NCBI GenBank assembly: GCA_011065225.1
Contig: JAAKFC010000119.1
Span: 1 to 5,001 of the forward strand
DNA length: 5,001 nucleotides
From: Chlamydiota bacterium
GTDB taxonomy: Bacteria; Chlamydiota; Chlamydiia; Chlamydiales; Rhabdochlamydiaceae
Direction of reading: 5' to 3'
Position 1 is the stretch's first letter. Every line of letters begins with the position of its first letter. Positions 1 through 5,001 of the stretch are shown one piece after another. The translations under genes and the position numbers were made by a program. The notes below the pieces were generated by a model that saw nothing but the letters and a program-made list of their open reading frames with translations, was not told the origin of the DNA and made no database searches.

Positions 1-450
1 AGCAGACTCCTACAATCAAAAACATCAATGGAGTTTAGCTCTTGATACTGTAAATAAAGGTCTTAACCTTTTAGCTCTTACTGCTATAAAGACTGGCCGG
101 CAAACTCAAGATATGCAACCAGAGCTGCAGGCACGTCTTTTTTACGAAAAAGCACATACCTACATGTGGAAAGGCGATTACAACTTAGCTCTTTATGCTG
201 CAAATAAAGGCCTTAACCTTTTAGCTCTTAATGCTATAAAGACTGGCCGGCAAACTCAAGATATGCAACCAAAGCTGCAGGCACGTCTTTTTTACGAAAA
301 AGCGAGCTCCTACATCTGTTTAAATGAATTAGACTTATCTCTTAAAGCTGCAAATAACTGTTCTAGTATTTTAGCTCATGAAGCTGCAAATCTTCAAATT
401 CAAAATGTAAATCCAGACCTAATACTGCAGGCAAAACTTTTTGATTTAAA
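1..450 (+). repeat. Three 150-bp in-frame tandem units coding for TPRs
   Basis: Units start at 1, 151 and 301, each with AGC followed by a Tyr codon at the same offset. A fourth unit start appears at 451 before the register is lost. Bases 53-153 and 203-303 differ at only three of 101 positions, and all three are single-base changes. The third unit keeps the 150-bp register but is strongly diverged. The period is a multiple of three, so gain or loss of units would keep the frame. The left edge cuts the array, so more copies may lie upstream. Confidence 0.9.
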
Positions 451-826
451 AGCAGCCGTCTACGACAAAAAATACACGGAACTTGTGAATTTAACTAATG
501 GTTGCATTAACGGTTTAGATTTTATAAGTAATGTCTATAGTAAAGGTTTTAGTTTAAAAGAGCTTCTAAAGAAAGATGACTACTGTGATTCAGTTATTGA
601 AGCTGCAAATGTAGGTCTTCAAGTTGTAGATATACCTCCAGAATTACAGATAAGACTTTATTCCCTAAAAGGAAAAGCTCACTTTGCCAAAAACGAATTC
701 GATTTAGCTCTTAAATCTGCAAATGACGGTCTTCAAGTTAAAGATATAAATTTATATCCAAACGAACAGCAAGGTTTTCAGAGCTTAAAAAGAGCGGCCA
801 CTGCTGCAAGTAAGGGGCTTCTTTGA
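2..826 (+). CDS. Tetratricopeptide-repeat protein, 3' part (5' end outside window)
   Basis: The frame is open from base 2 to a TGA at 824-826, giving 274 residues, so the gene begins left of the window. The ATG at 113 lies inside a repeat unit and is not the true start. The pattern fits TPR helix pairs: A-x-x-Y, then five to seven residues, then L-A-L-x-A-A-N-x-G-L, with the next helix carrying E-L-Q-x-R-L-x-x-x-K. The first three units, plus the start of a fourth, are spaced exactly 50 residues apart because the linker is long (LLALNAIKTGRQTQDMQP in unit 2). Near the C-terminus the linker shortens and the spacing between AAN and SAN motifs is 38 residues. No signal peptide, membrane segment or catalytic motif is visible in this part. 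TPR proteins usually act as protein-binding scaffolds or chaperones, and in intracellular bacteria some are secreted effectors. The partner here is unknown. The gene is AT-rich compared with the downstream genes (28% G+C in bases 541-600). The TPR call is fairly sure; the role is not known. Confidence 0.8.
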   Translation, partial: ADSYNQKHQWSLALDTVNKGLNLLALTAIKTGRQTQDMQPELQARLFYEKAHTYMWKGDYNLALYAANKGLNLLALNAIKTGRQTQDMQPKLQARLFYEKASSYICLNELDLSLKAANNCSSILAHEAANLQIQNVNPDLILQAKLFDLKAAVYDKKYTELVNLTNGCINGLDFISNVYSKGFSLKELLKKDDYCDSVIEAANVGLQVVDIPPELQIRLYSLKGKAHFAKNEFDLALKSANDGLQVKDINLYPNEQQGFQSLKRAATAASKGLL

Positions 827-903
827 GGTGCTCGAGAGGGATTCCTTTCATTAAATATATCTCCAGTGAATGAAGAACTGATTCTAGCAAAAAATCGGCT
901 TCG

Positions 904-953
904 ATAGATATGTCAGATGACACGCCGAAGGAAGTGTCACCCGACATATCTAT
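904..953 (-). repeat. Long inverted repeat, 20-bp stem, structured RNA or terminator candidate
   Basis: The arms 904-923 and 934-953 pair at 18 of 20 positions around a 10-base loop. The two exceptions (915/942 and 917/940) are A-C on the + strand but become U-G wobbles in RNA from the minus strand. There the stem would be unbroken, the loop would contain CUUCGG (the stable UUCG tetraloop with its C-G closing pair), and a U6 run would follow nine bases beyond the stem (complement of A889-A894). On the + strand the nearest T-run is T8 at 979-986, 26 bases away. It could be a terminator, a small-RNA fold, or a palindromic repetitive element. The strand assignment is an inference from the wobble pairs. 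Confidence 0.6.
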
Positions 954-1008
954 GCAGTAAAAATTTTAGTTTCACCCATTTTTTTTCATGAAATGCCCAA
1001 ACTCGAGC

Positions 1009-1030
1009 GCAGATATCTACAGATATCTGC
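1009..1030. promoter_or_regulatory. Twin palindrome, possible operator upstream of the GT9 operon
   Basis: GCAGATATCT and AGATATCTGC are perfect inverted copies separated by AC. Each half also contains the 8-bp palindrome AGATATCT, and the two palindrome centres are 10 bp apart, about one helical turn. This arrangement suits two dimers of a regulator bound side by side on one DNA face, or a short hairpin in RNA. It lies about 150 bp upstream of the first gene of the run. No known regulator consensus was recognised, so function is inferred from symmetry and position only. Confidence 0.35.
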
Positions 1031-1052
1031 TCAGAAAAATCTGCAAAATCTC

Positions 1053-1086
1053 ACCTAAATCTGTCGCGATAAATCAAAGATTAGGT
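1053..1086. repeat. Short imperfect inverted repeat
   Basis: ACCTAAATCT (1053-1062) pairs with AGATTAGGT (1078-1086) if one A is bulged, leaving a 15-base loop. The stem is AT-rich, no T-run follows, and it lies about 90 bp before the GT9 start. It may form part of a leader RNA or be chance in AT-rich DNA. Confidence 0.25.
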
Positions 1087-1176
1087 AGCAATTATGGGTA
1101 ATAGCGCATAAAAATATTCTTTGGTGTACAAAATCAGCATGCATTTGGTATTTTAGGTTTTTACATACGGTTATAT

Positions 1177-2247
1177 TTGGTGAAATCGCTTCAAGGAATC
1201 GAGTTCAAAAACATCATCATTCGAATGCCCAATTGGATTGGGGATATGGTGATGGCAACTCCTATTCTTTCTGATCTACGTAAAAATTACCCGCGCGCAT
1301 CGATTACAGCGATGTGCCGTGCTCCCATTTGTGATTTGCTCAAAGAAGATCCCGAAGTGGATGGGCTGTTTTGCTTTAGCAAAACCAGTAGCTTTTCAAG
1401 ACGGAGCGATAAAAAGAATATCATCGAAAAACTCCGTCAGGGAAAATATGATCTGGGTATTCTTCTGACCCACTCGCTATCTTCTGCATGGTGGTTTTGG
1501 CAAGGGAATGTGAAAACCAGACTGGGCTATGATTGCAATGGACGACGTCTTTTGCTCTCGCATCCTGCTGCATTCCCCCCCAATGTCGAAAGGCAACATC
1601 TCGTTGTCACTTACAAGATGCTCCTAGAGCCTCTTGGTATTCCTGTTTCAAATACCCCACCCCGTCTTTTCCTAGCTGATAAGGAAGTCGAAGAATCGCG
1701 CATGCTCCTCAAACAACATGGAGTTACTAAGGATAAAAATGTTATTGGCATCAATCCTGGCGCAACTTATGGATCGGCCAAATGCTGGCTTCCAGAGCGT
1801 TTTCGCGAAGTAGCAACAAAACTCCTCACTGATCCCAATGTCACTATTGTCTTTTTTGGAGACCAGCCCACGGCCCCCCTCATCAAACAGATTTGTCAGG
1901 GACTGGGTCCTCGCGTCATCAACCTTGCAGGCCTCACTTCCTTGCGTGAAGTTGCTTCACTCATAAGCCTTTGCGATGTGCTGCTGACAAATGATAGCGG
2001 TCCCATGCATATTGCCGATGCGCTTGGAATAAAAATCATCGCTCTTTTTGGTTCTACCAATGAAATTGTCACAGGACCTTATCGCACAGGGAAAGTCATT
2101 CACAAACACGTAGAGTGTTCCCCCTGCTACCAAAGGACTTGCCCCATCGATTTTCGCTGTATGAAACAGATTGAAGCCGAAGAGGTCTATCAAGCCATCC
2201 TTGGGATGCTAAAGAAAAAATCGAAACTCCATATTATTACCGCATAA
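1177..2247 (+). CDS. waaF: ADP-heptose:LPS heptosyltransferase II-like protein (GT9 family)
   Basis: The 356-residue product matches the GT9 family, whose WaaF members are about 350 residues and transfer L-glycero-D-manno-heptose from ADP-heptose to the lipopolysaccharide inner core at the cytoplasmic face of the inner membrane. The N-terminal Rossmann start is IRMPNWIGDMVMATP (residues 15-29). The nucleotide-sugar half begins with GINPGA (191-196) and K202/W204, followed by NDSGPMH (272-278) and ALFGSTN, the typical GT9 donor-site signature. Near the C-terminus four cysteines (314, 317, 322, 328) follow the CxPC-C-C pattern seen in WaaF-type enzymes. There is no ATG at a sensible place: TTG at 1177 and GTG at 1180 are adjacent candidates, and in-frame stops at 1099 and 1102 limit extension. 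No clear Shine-Dalgarno sequence is visible. It is the first gene of the packed run. The GT9 call is firm; heptose and the WaaF position are likely, but another ADP- or nucleotide-sugar is possible. Confidence 0.85.
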   Translation: MVKSLQGIEFKNIIIRMPNWIGDMVMATPILSDLRKNYPRASITAMCRAPICDLLKEDPEVDGLFCFSKTSSFSRRSDKKNIIEKLRQGKYDLGILLTHSLSSAWWFWQGNVKTRLGYDCNGRRLLLSHPAAFPPNVERQHLVVTYKMLLEPLGIPVSNTPPRLFLADKEVEESRMLLKQHGVTKDKNVIGINPGATYGSAKCWLPERFREVATKLLTDPNVTIVFFGDQPTAPLIKQICQGLGPRVINLAGLTSLREVASLISLCDVLLTNDSGPMHIADALGIKIIALFGSTNEIVTGPYRTGKVIHKHVECSPCYQRTCPIDFRCMKQIEAEEVYQAILGMLKKKSKLHIITA

Positions 2248-3129
2248 ATGTTTAAAAAACTCCTCCATAAGTTCGGTCCTAATCCACTCGATTCCCTAAT
2301 CAAAAAAGCCCAAAAAAAGGGGCAGAAGAAATTTCTTCTTTTCTGGAATAGAGGCCTTGGAGATATTGCTTTGGGTCTATATGCTATTGTCCATCGCATT
2401 CGCGAAGCTATTCCTGATGCGGAAATTACTTTTCTCACTCGTCCGAACTTGAAAGATGGTTTCCTTTTGCTTAAGAGTGTTGAAATTGTTGTGGCACCTG
2501 ATCTTAAAAGGGGAGATAAGATCGATGTGCGCAAGTTAATCGAGCCAAAAAAATATGATGTCATCATCGAAAATCCCGACCCGACAAGGTGGGTTACTTG
2601 GCAACATGGAAAACTCACTCCCATTTTGCATTGGCAGGAAAAATGGGATACGTTCTTTGAAAAATTCGATCTCGAAGAAGGCGAAAAATATGTTGGAGCC
2701 CATGTCCAAACCGAAACCAACTACGCAAATTGGCGCAATTGGCCGGTAGAATCCTGGCAAGCTCTTTTTGAAAAAATCACTAAAGGAGGGAAAAAAGTTC
2801 TTCTTTTTGGCTTTGAGAAAGACGACAAATTTGCCATGCCCGGCGTGATCGATCTGCGGGGTGAGACTCACCTTTTTGAACTCCTTTCCATCATCAAAAA
2901 CCGCTGCGAAGCTCTTGTCGCTTTAGATTCTGGCATCAGCAGTATGGTCTATTTTTTGAAAGAAGACTTTCCAATCAAGCATATCTCTCTTTGGGCTGAT
3001 CCCTACATGGGCATTCTCAAGCAAAATGTTGTCTCACCCAACAAGCTGCTCCAGCACATCCCCATCTTAGGCAAAGACAAAGACATCACCAATATTTCTG
3101 CACAAGAGGTCTATGAACATATACAGTAA
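2248..3129 (+). CDS. Divergent GT9-like glycosyltransferase homologue
   Basis: The start ATG directly follows the TAA of the upstream gene (TAAATG), which points to translational coupling. The 293-residue product has a GT9 plan: FLLFWNRGLGDIALGL (29-44) corresponds to the N-terminal loop of heptosyltransferases, NWRNWPVESWQALFEKI corresponds to the K-x-WP segment with Arg for Lys, VIDLRGETHLFELLSII resembles the family's L-x-G-x-T-x-L-x-E segment, and LDSGISS (226-232) stands where the family has NDSGPMH. Two usual features are missing: there is no PG dipeptide before the WP segment, and the His after DSG is Ser. The C-terminal cysteine cluster is also absent and the protein is about 60 residues shorter than its neighbour. 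It may use a different donor, partner with the upstream enzyme, or be inactive. Family membership is judged by eye, so the substrate cannot be stated. Confidence 0.65.
   Translation: MFKKLLHKFGPNPLDSLIKKAQKKGQKKFLLFWNRGLGDIALGLYAIVHRIREAIPDAEITFLTRPNLKDGFLLLKSVEIVVAPDLKRGDKIDVRKLIEPKKYDVIIENPDPTRWVTWQHGKLTPILHWQEKWDTFFEKFDLEEGEKYVGAHVQTETNYANWRNWPVESWQALFEKITKGGKKVLLFGFEKDDKFAMPGVIDLRGETHLFELLSIIKNRCEALVALDSGISSMVYFLKEDFPIKHISLWADPYMGILKQNVVSPNKLLQHIPILGKDKDITNISAQEVYEHIQ
3104..3109 (+). promoter_or_regulatory. Ribosome binding site of the pyrophosphorylase gene
   Basis: AAGAGG lies inside the end of the preceding gene, three bases before the ATG at 3113. The spacing is tight, but a stop in this frame at 3068-3070 leaves little room for another start, so it supports the overlapping ATG. 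Confidence 0.4.
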
Positions 3130-4147
3130 AGCGGGAAATTTCGATGACATTGCTTTGGGAAGAGCGCTCATCGCAGCGGGAAAAGTGGGCTGTATTGTTC
3201 TCGCAGGTGGTGACGGCAGTCGCCTTGGCTGGAAAGGGCCCAAAGGGACATTTCCACTGTCACTTGTCAAACAAAAAACCCTTTTTCAAATGGTCCAAGA
3301 GCGTGTAGATGCCGCTTCTCACCATTTTGCATATGATCTCAAATGTGCTGTGATGACCTCACCATTCAACCAAGAAGAGACCCGAAAAGCCTTCCCTGAG
3401 TCTGTCGATCTCTTTGCGCAAAATATCGTCCCCTTGCTTGACATGGACAAAAAGCCCATGGACGAATCGCACCCTAATGGCAATGGCGAAGTGTTCAAAT
3501 GTTTCTATGCTTCAGGTCTCTTTGAAAAATGGAAAGCAGCTGGGATTGAGTTTGTTCAAACCATTTTGATCGACAATCCCTTGGCAGAACCTTTCGATCC
3601 CAATCAAATTGGGATTCACTACAAAAAAGGGGCCGATGTCACCCTCAAAGCAGTAGAGAGATTAAATGTGTCAGAAAACGTCGGAGTGATTGGAATGAAA
3701 GAAGGGAAAATCTGCATCGTTGAATACTCTGAAAATCCGCCCAAAGAGTGGAATCTCGCAAATACAAGCCTCTTTTCCTTTAGTATGCCATTCATTGAAA
3801 AAGTAAAAGACGTTGACCTTCCCTTGCATGAGGTGAAAAAGTTTTTGCATAGCAAGCCCGTCCTTAAACAGGAGTGTTTCATTTTCGATCTTTTGCCCCA
3901 TGCAGAAAAGGCAGAATTGATTCTTTATCCTCGAAAGGAGATTTTTGCACCGCTCAAAAACCGTGAAGATGTGGGCCCTGTTCAACGAGCACTCCTTGAG
4001 CGAGATCGCGTCTGTATCCACAAACTAACTGGGACATCTCCCAAACAGATCTTTGAACTCGATGCGCGCTTCCATTATCCAACAGAAGGATTGAAAGAAA
4101 AATGGCAAAGAGCTGAGCTGCCTCCGACCTCGTACATTGAGCCTTAA
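3113..4147 (+). CDS. UDP-sugar pyrophosphorylase, UAP1/AGX type (probably UDP-N-acetylglucosamine)
   Basis: The 344-residue product belongs to the UDPGP superfamily, cytoplasmic enzymes that join UTP and a sugar 1-phosphate to give a UDP-sugar and pyrophosphate. The nucleotide loop is LAGGDGSRLG-WKGPKG (30-45). It is followed by HPNGNGEV (120-127), IDNPLAEPFDP (153-163), GADVTLKAVER (173-183), IVEYSE (202-207), N217 in LANTS, ECFIFDLLPHAEK (254-266) and EIFAPLKN (276-283). These match, in order, segments I recall from human AGX1, which favours GlcNAc 1-phosphate over glucose 1-phosphate. It is the counterpart of chlamydial CT715, also next to gpsA. It has only 29 residues before the nucleotide loop, against about 100 in AGX1, and a stop at 3068 in this frame rules out a longer N-terminus. 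It overlaps the previous gene by 17 bp. UDP-GlcNAc would feed lipid A and peptidoglycan synthesis. Family is firm; the exact sugar is inferred. Confidence 0.85.
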   Translation: MNIYSKAGNFDDIALGRALIAAGKVGCIVLAGGDGSRLGWKGPKGTFPLSLVKQKTLFQMVQERVDAASHHFAYDLKCAVMTSPFNQEETRKAFPESVDLFAQNIVPLLDMDKKPMDESHPNGNGEVFKCFYASGLFEKWKAAGIEFVQTILIDNPLAEPFDPNQIGIHYKKGADVTLKAVERLNVSENVGVIGMKEGKICIVEYSENPPKEWNLANTSLFSFSMPFIEKVKDVDLPLHEVKKFLHSKPVLKQECFIFDLLPHAEKAELILYPRKEIFAPLKNREDVGPVQRALLERDRVCIHKLTGTSPKQIFELDARFHYPTEGLKEKWQRAELPPTSYIEP

Positions 4148-4171
4148 ACTAAACTCTGTTATTCTAGAAGA

Positions 4172-5001
4172 ATGAAAATAGGATATCTCGGTGCTGGAGC
4201 ATGGGGCTTTGCCCTCGCAAACTTGCTTGCTGCTAATGGCCATTATGTCTTTCAATGGACCTCTCGCCCCGAATTTGCCGCACTTTTAAAAGAAAAACGC
4301 CAGCACCCCAAGCTCCCCAAATGTGAAGTTGATGACAAGCTCACCTTTACCGCAAGCATGGCTGAAGCTCTTGATGAAGCCGAGTTCATTATAGAATCTG
4401 TGACAGCATCGGGCTTGCGGCCAGTGCTTGAAAAAGTCATGGAACTCGGGGGAATCAAATCTCCTCTTGTCATCACATCAAAGGGAATTGAGCAAGATAC
4501 CGGACTTGTACTCACTGAAGTTGCCGAAGATGTATTGGGAAAAGAGCATCCTATTTGTTGTCTCAGTGGGCCTAGCCTTGCTGATGAAGTCATCAAAAAA
4601 CTTCCCACATCTGTTGTCTCAGCATCTCATGATAGAAAGCTGATGCTTGACATATGCAATCTCTTCAATTCTCCCTATTTTCGCGTTTATCCCAATAGCG
4701 ATGTCAATGGAGTGGAATTTGGCGGATCGATGAAAAACATCATCGCCATTGCTTGTGGGATTTCAGATGGACTTGGTTTTGGCGATAATACCAAAGCAGC
4801 TCTGATGACTCGGGGACTGCATGAGATTCGAAAACTTTCCGTCACCAAGGGCTGTTTGCCTGAAACACTCAATGGCCTTTCAGGCATGGGAGATTTGTGT
4901 GTTACCTGTCTTTCCACACTTTCGCGGAACTATCGATTTGGTCGGTATTTGGCAGAAGGCCTTACTCCCGAAGAAGCGCGCGAAAAAATTGGGATGGTCG
5001 T
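4172..5001 (+). CDS. gpsA: Glycerol-3-phosphate dehydrogenase [NAD(P)+], C-terminus cut by window edge
   Basis: The open frame runs from ATG 4172 to the right edge, 276 full codons without a stop. GpsA is usually 330-340 residues, so roughly 60 are missing. The enzyme reduces dihydroxyacetone phosphate to sn-glycerol 3-phosphate in the cytoplasm, supplying the phospholipid backbone. The dinucleotide loop is GAGAWG (7-12). Catalytic and substrate residues appear as K104 in TSKGIE, the GPSLADEV loop (133-140), K188-N189, D241 and T245 in GMGDLCVT, and S251-R252-N253. GISDGLGFGDNTKAALMTRGLHEI is near-standard for the family. The usual A-x-P-S segment after the second Rossmann strand reads ESVTASG (75-81), a variant I recall from chlamydial GpsA. 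The start is 24 bp after the preceding stop; AGAAG (4166-4170) is a purine run but unusually close to the ATG. Co-transcription with the three preceding genes is likely. Confidence 0.95.
   Translation, partial: MKIGYLGAGAWGFALANLLAANGHYVFQWTSRPEFAALLKEKRQHPKLPKCEVDDKLTFTASMAEALDEAEFIIESVTASGLRPVLEKVMELGGIKSPLVITSKGIEQDTGLVLTEVAEDVLGKEHPICCLSGPSLADEVIKKLPTSVVSASHDRKLMLDICNLFNSPYFRVYPNSDVNGVEFGGSMKNIIAIACGISDGLGFGDNTKAALMTRGLHEIRKLSVTKGCLPETLNGLSGMGDLCVTCLSTLSRNYRFGRYLAEGLTPEEAREKIGMV

Larger units (their letters stand above)
827..1176. other. 350-bp intergenic region with several inverted repeats
   Basis: No convincing gene lies between the TPR stop and the GT9 start. The stretch holds a 20-bp-stem inverted repeat at 904-953, a T8 run at 979-986 followed by the palindrome TTTCATGAAA (984-993), twin palindromes at 1009-1030, and a weaker hairpin at 1053-1086. 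The first half could end TPR transcription and the second half should carry the promoter of the downstream gene run. The best sigma-70-like pair I can find is TGTACA (1125-1130) and TATTTT (1149-1154), 18 bp apart and four of six matches each. That is weak and only a suggestion. No tRNA-like or riboswitch-like fold was recognised. Confidence 0.7.

Noticed and set aside
113..115. ATG at 113 as the start of the TPR gene
   Set aside because: The same Met codon recurs in the same place of the next unit (263), and the frame stays open with matching repeat sequence back to base 2, so it is internal.
1..450. 150-bp array as CRISPR or intergenic satellite
   Set aside because: The units are in-frame coding sequence with a protein repeat pattern, and there are no short repeats alternating with unique spacers.
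738..947. Minus-strand reading frame of 69 codons running from the hairpin into the TPR gene
   Set aside because: It is antisense to the end of a well-supported gene, its start lies in the right arm of the inverted repeat, and its product has no recognisable motif.
904..986. Ordinary + strand intrinsic terminator for the TPR gene
   Set aside because: The + strand stem has two A-C mismatches and the T8 run is 26 bases away, not directly after the stem. Termination here remains possible but is not of the standard form.
988..1101. Small + strand frame of 37 codons starting MKCPNSSAD
   Set aside because: It has no Shine-Dalgarno sequence (a T8 run stands in front), it is threaded through palindromic DNA, and the product is not recognisable. 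A 21-codon frame from 993 fails for the same reasons.
2190..2720. Minus-strand reading frame of 176 codons opposite the GT9 genes
   Set aside because: It is the shadow of two overlapping-in-position, motif-bearing + strand genes and its product is low-complexity with no family match.
4252..4917. Minus-strand frames opposite gpsA
   Set aside because: The + strand here encodes every GpsA signature in one open frame, so the opposite frames are by-products of its codon usage.

Overview
The window most likely comes from a member of the Chlamydiota, and probably from an environmental (amoeba- or arthropod-associated) lineage rather than Chlamydia itself. Three things point there. The partial GpsA at the right edge has wording that I recall from chlamydial GpsA (ITSKGIEQ-TGL, FRVYPNSD, ACGISDG-FGDN, KIGMVV). 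It sits directly behind a eukaryote-type UDP-sugar pyrophosphorylase, the same pair as CT715-CT714 in C. trachomatis. The two preceding genes are heptosyltransferase-family (GT9) proteins, which Chlamydia lacks but environmental relatives can have. The genus is not decided here.

Layout, all genes on the + strand. Bases 1-826 hold the 3' part of a tetratricopeptide-repeat (TPR) gene that enters from the left. Its first part is built of exact 150-bp (50-residue) units, two of them nearly identical in DNA. Bases 827-1176 are a 350-bp stretch with no convincing gene. It is rich in symmetry: a 20-bp-stem inverted repeat (904-953), a pair of abutting palindromes one helical turn apart (1009-1030), a phased run of ATCT-type motifs, and a weaker hairpin (1053-1086). 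Bases 1177-5001 are a tightly packed gene run: a WaaF-like heptosyltransferase (1177-2247), a divergent GT9-like protein (2248-3129, starting on the base after the previous stop), a compact UAP1/AGX-type UDP-sugar pyrophosphorylase (3113-4147, overlapping by 17 bp), and gpsA (4172 to the edge, cut before its C-terminal part).

The packed run looks like one transcription unit for envelope precursors. Two GT9-type proteins would add sugars to lipid A-core or another glycan, the pyrophosphorylase would make a UDP-sugar (most likely UDP-GlcNAc) that feeds lipid A and peptidoglycan, and GpsA would make sn-glycerol 3-phosphate for phospholipids. This functional link is inferred from gene families and spacing. 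The TPR gene differs in base composition (one sample line in it is 28% G+C, against 48-60% in sample lines of the run) and is separated by the 350-bp gap, so it is probably an independent, faster-evolving locus.

I found no RNA gene, transposase, integrase or CRISPR array. The best candidates for something undescribed are the minus-strand-favoured hairpin at 904-953 and the recently duplicated 150-bp protein repeat.
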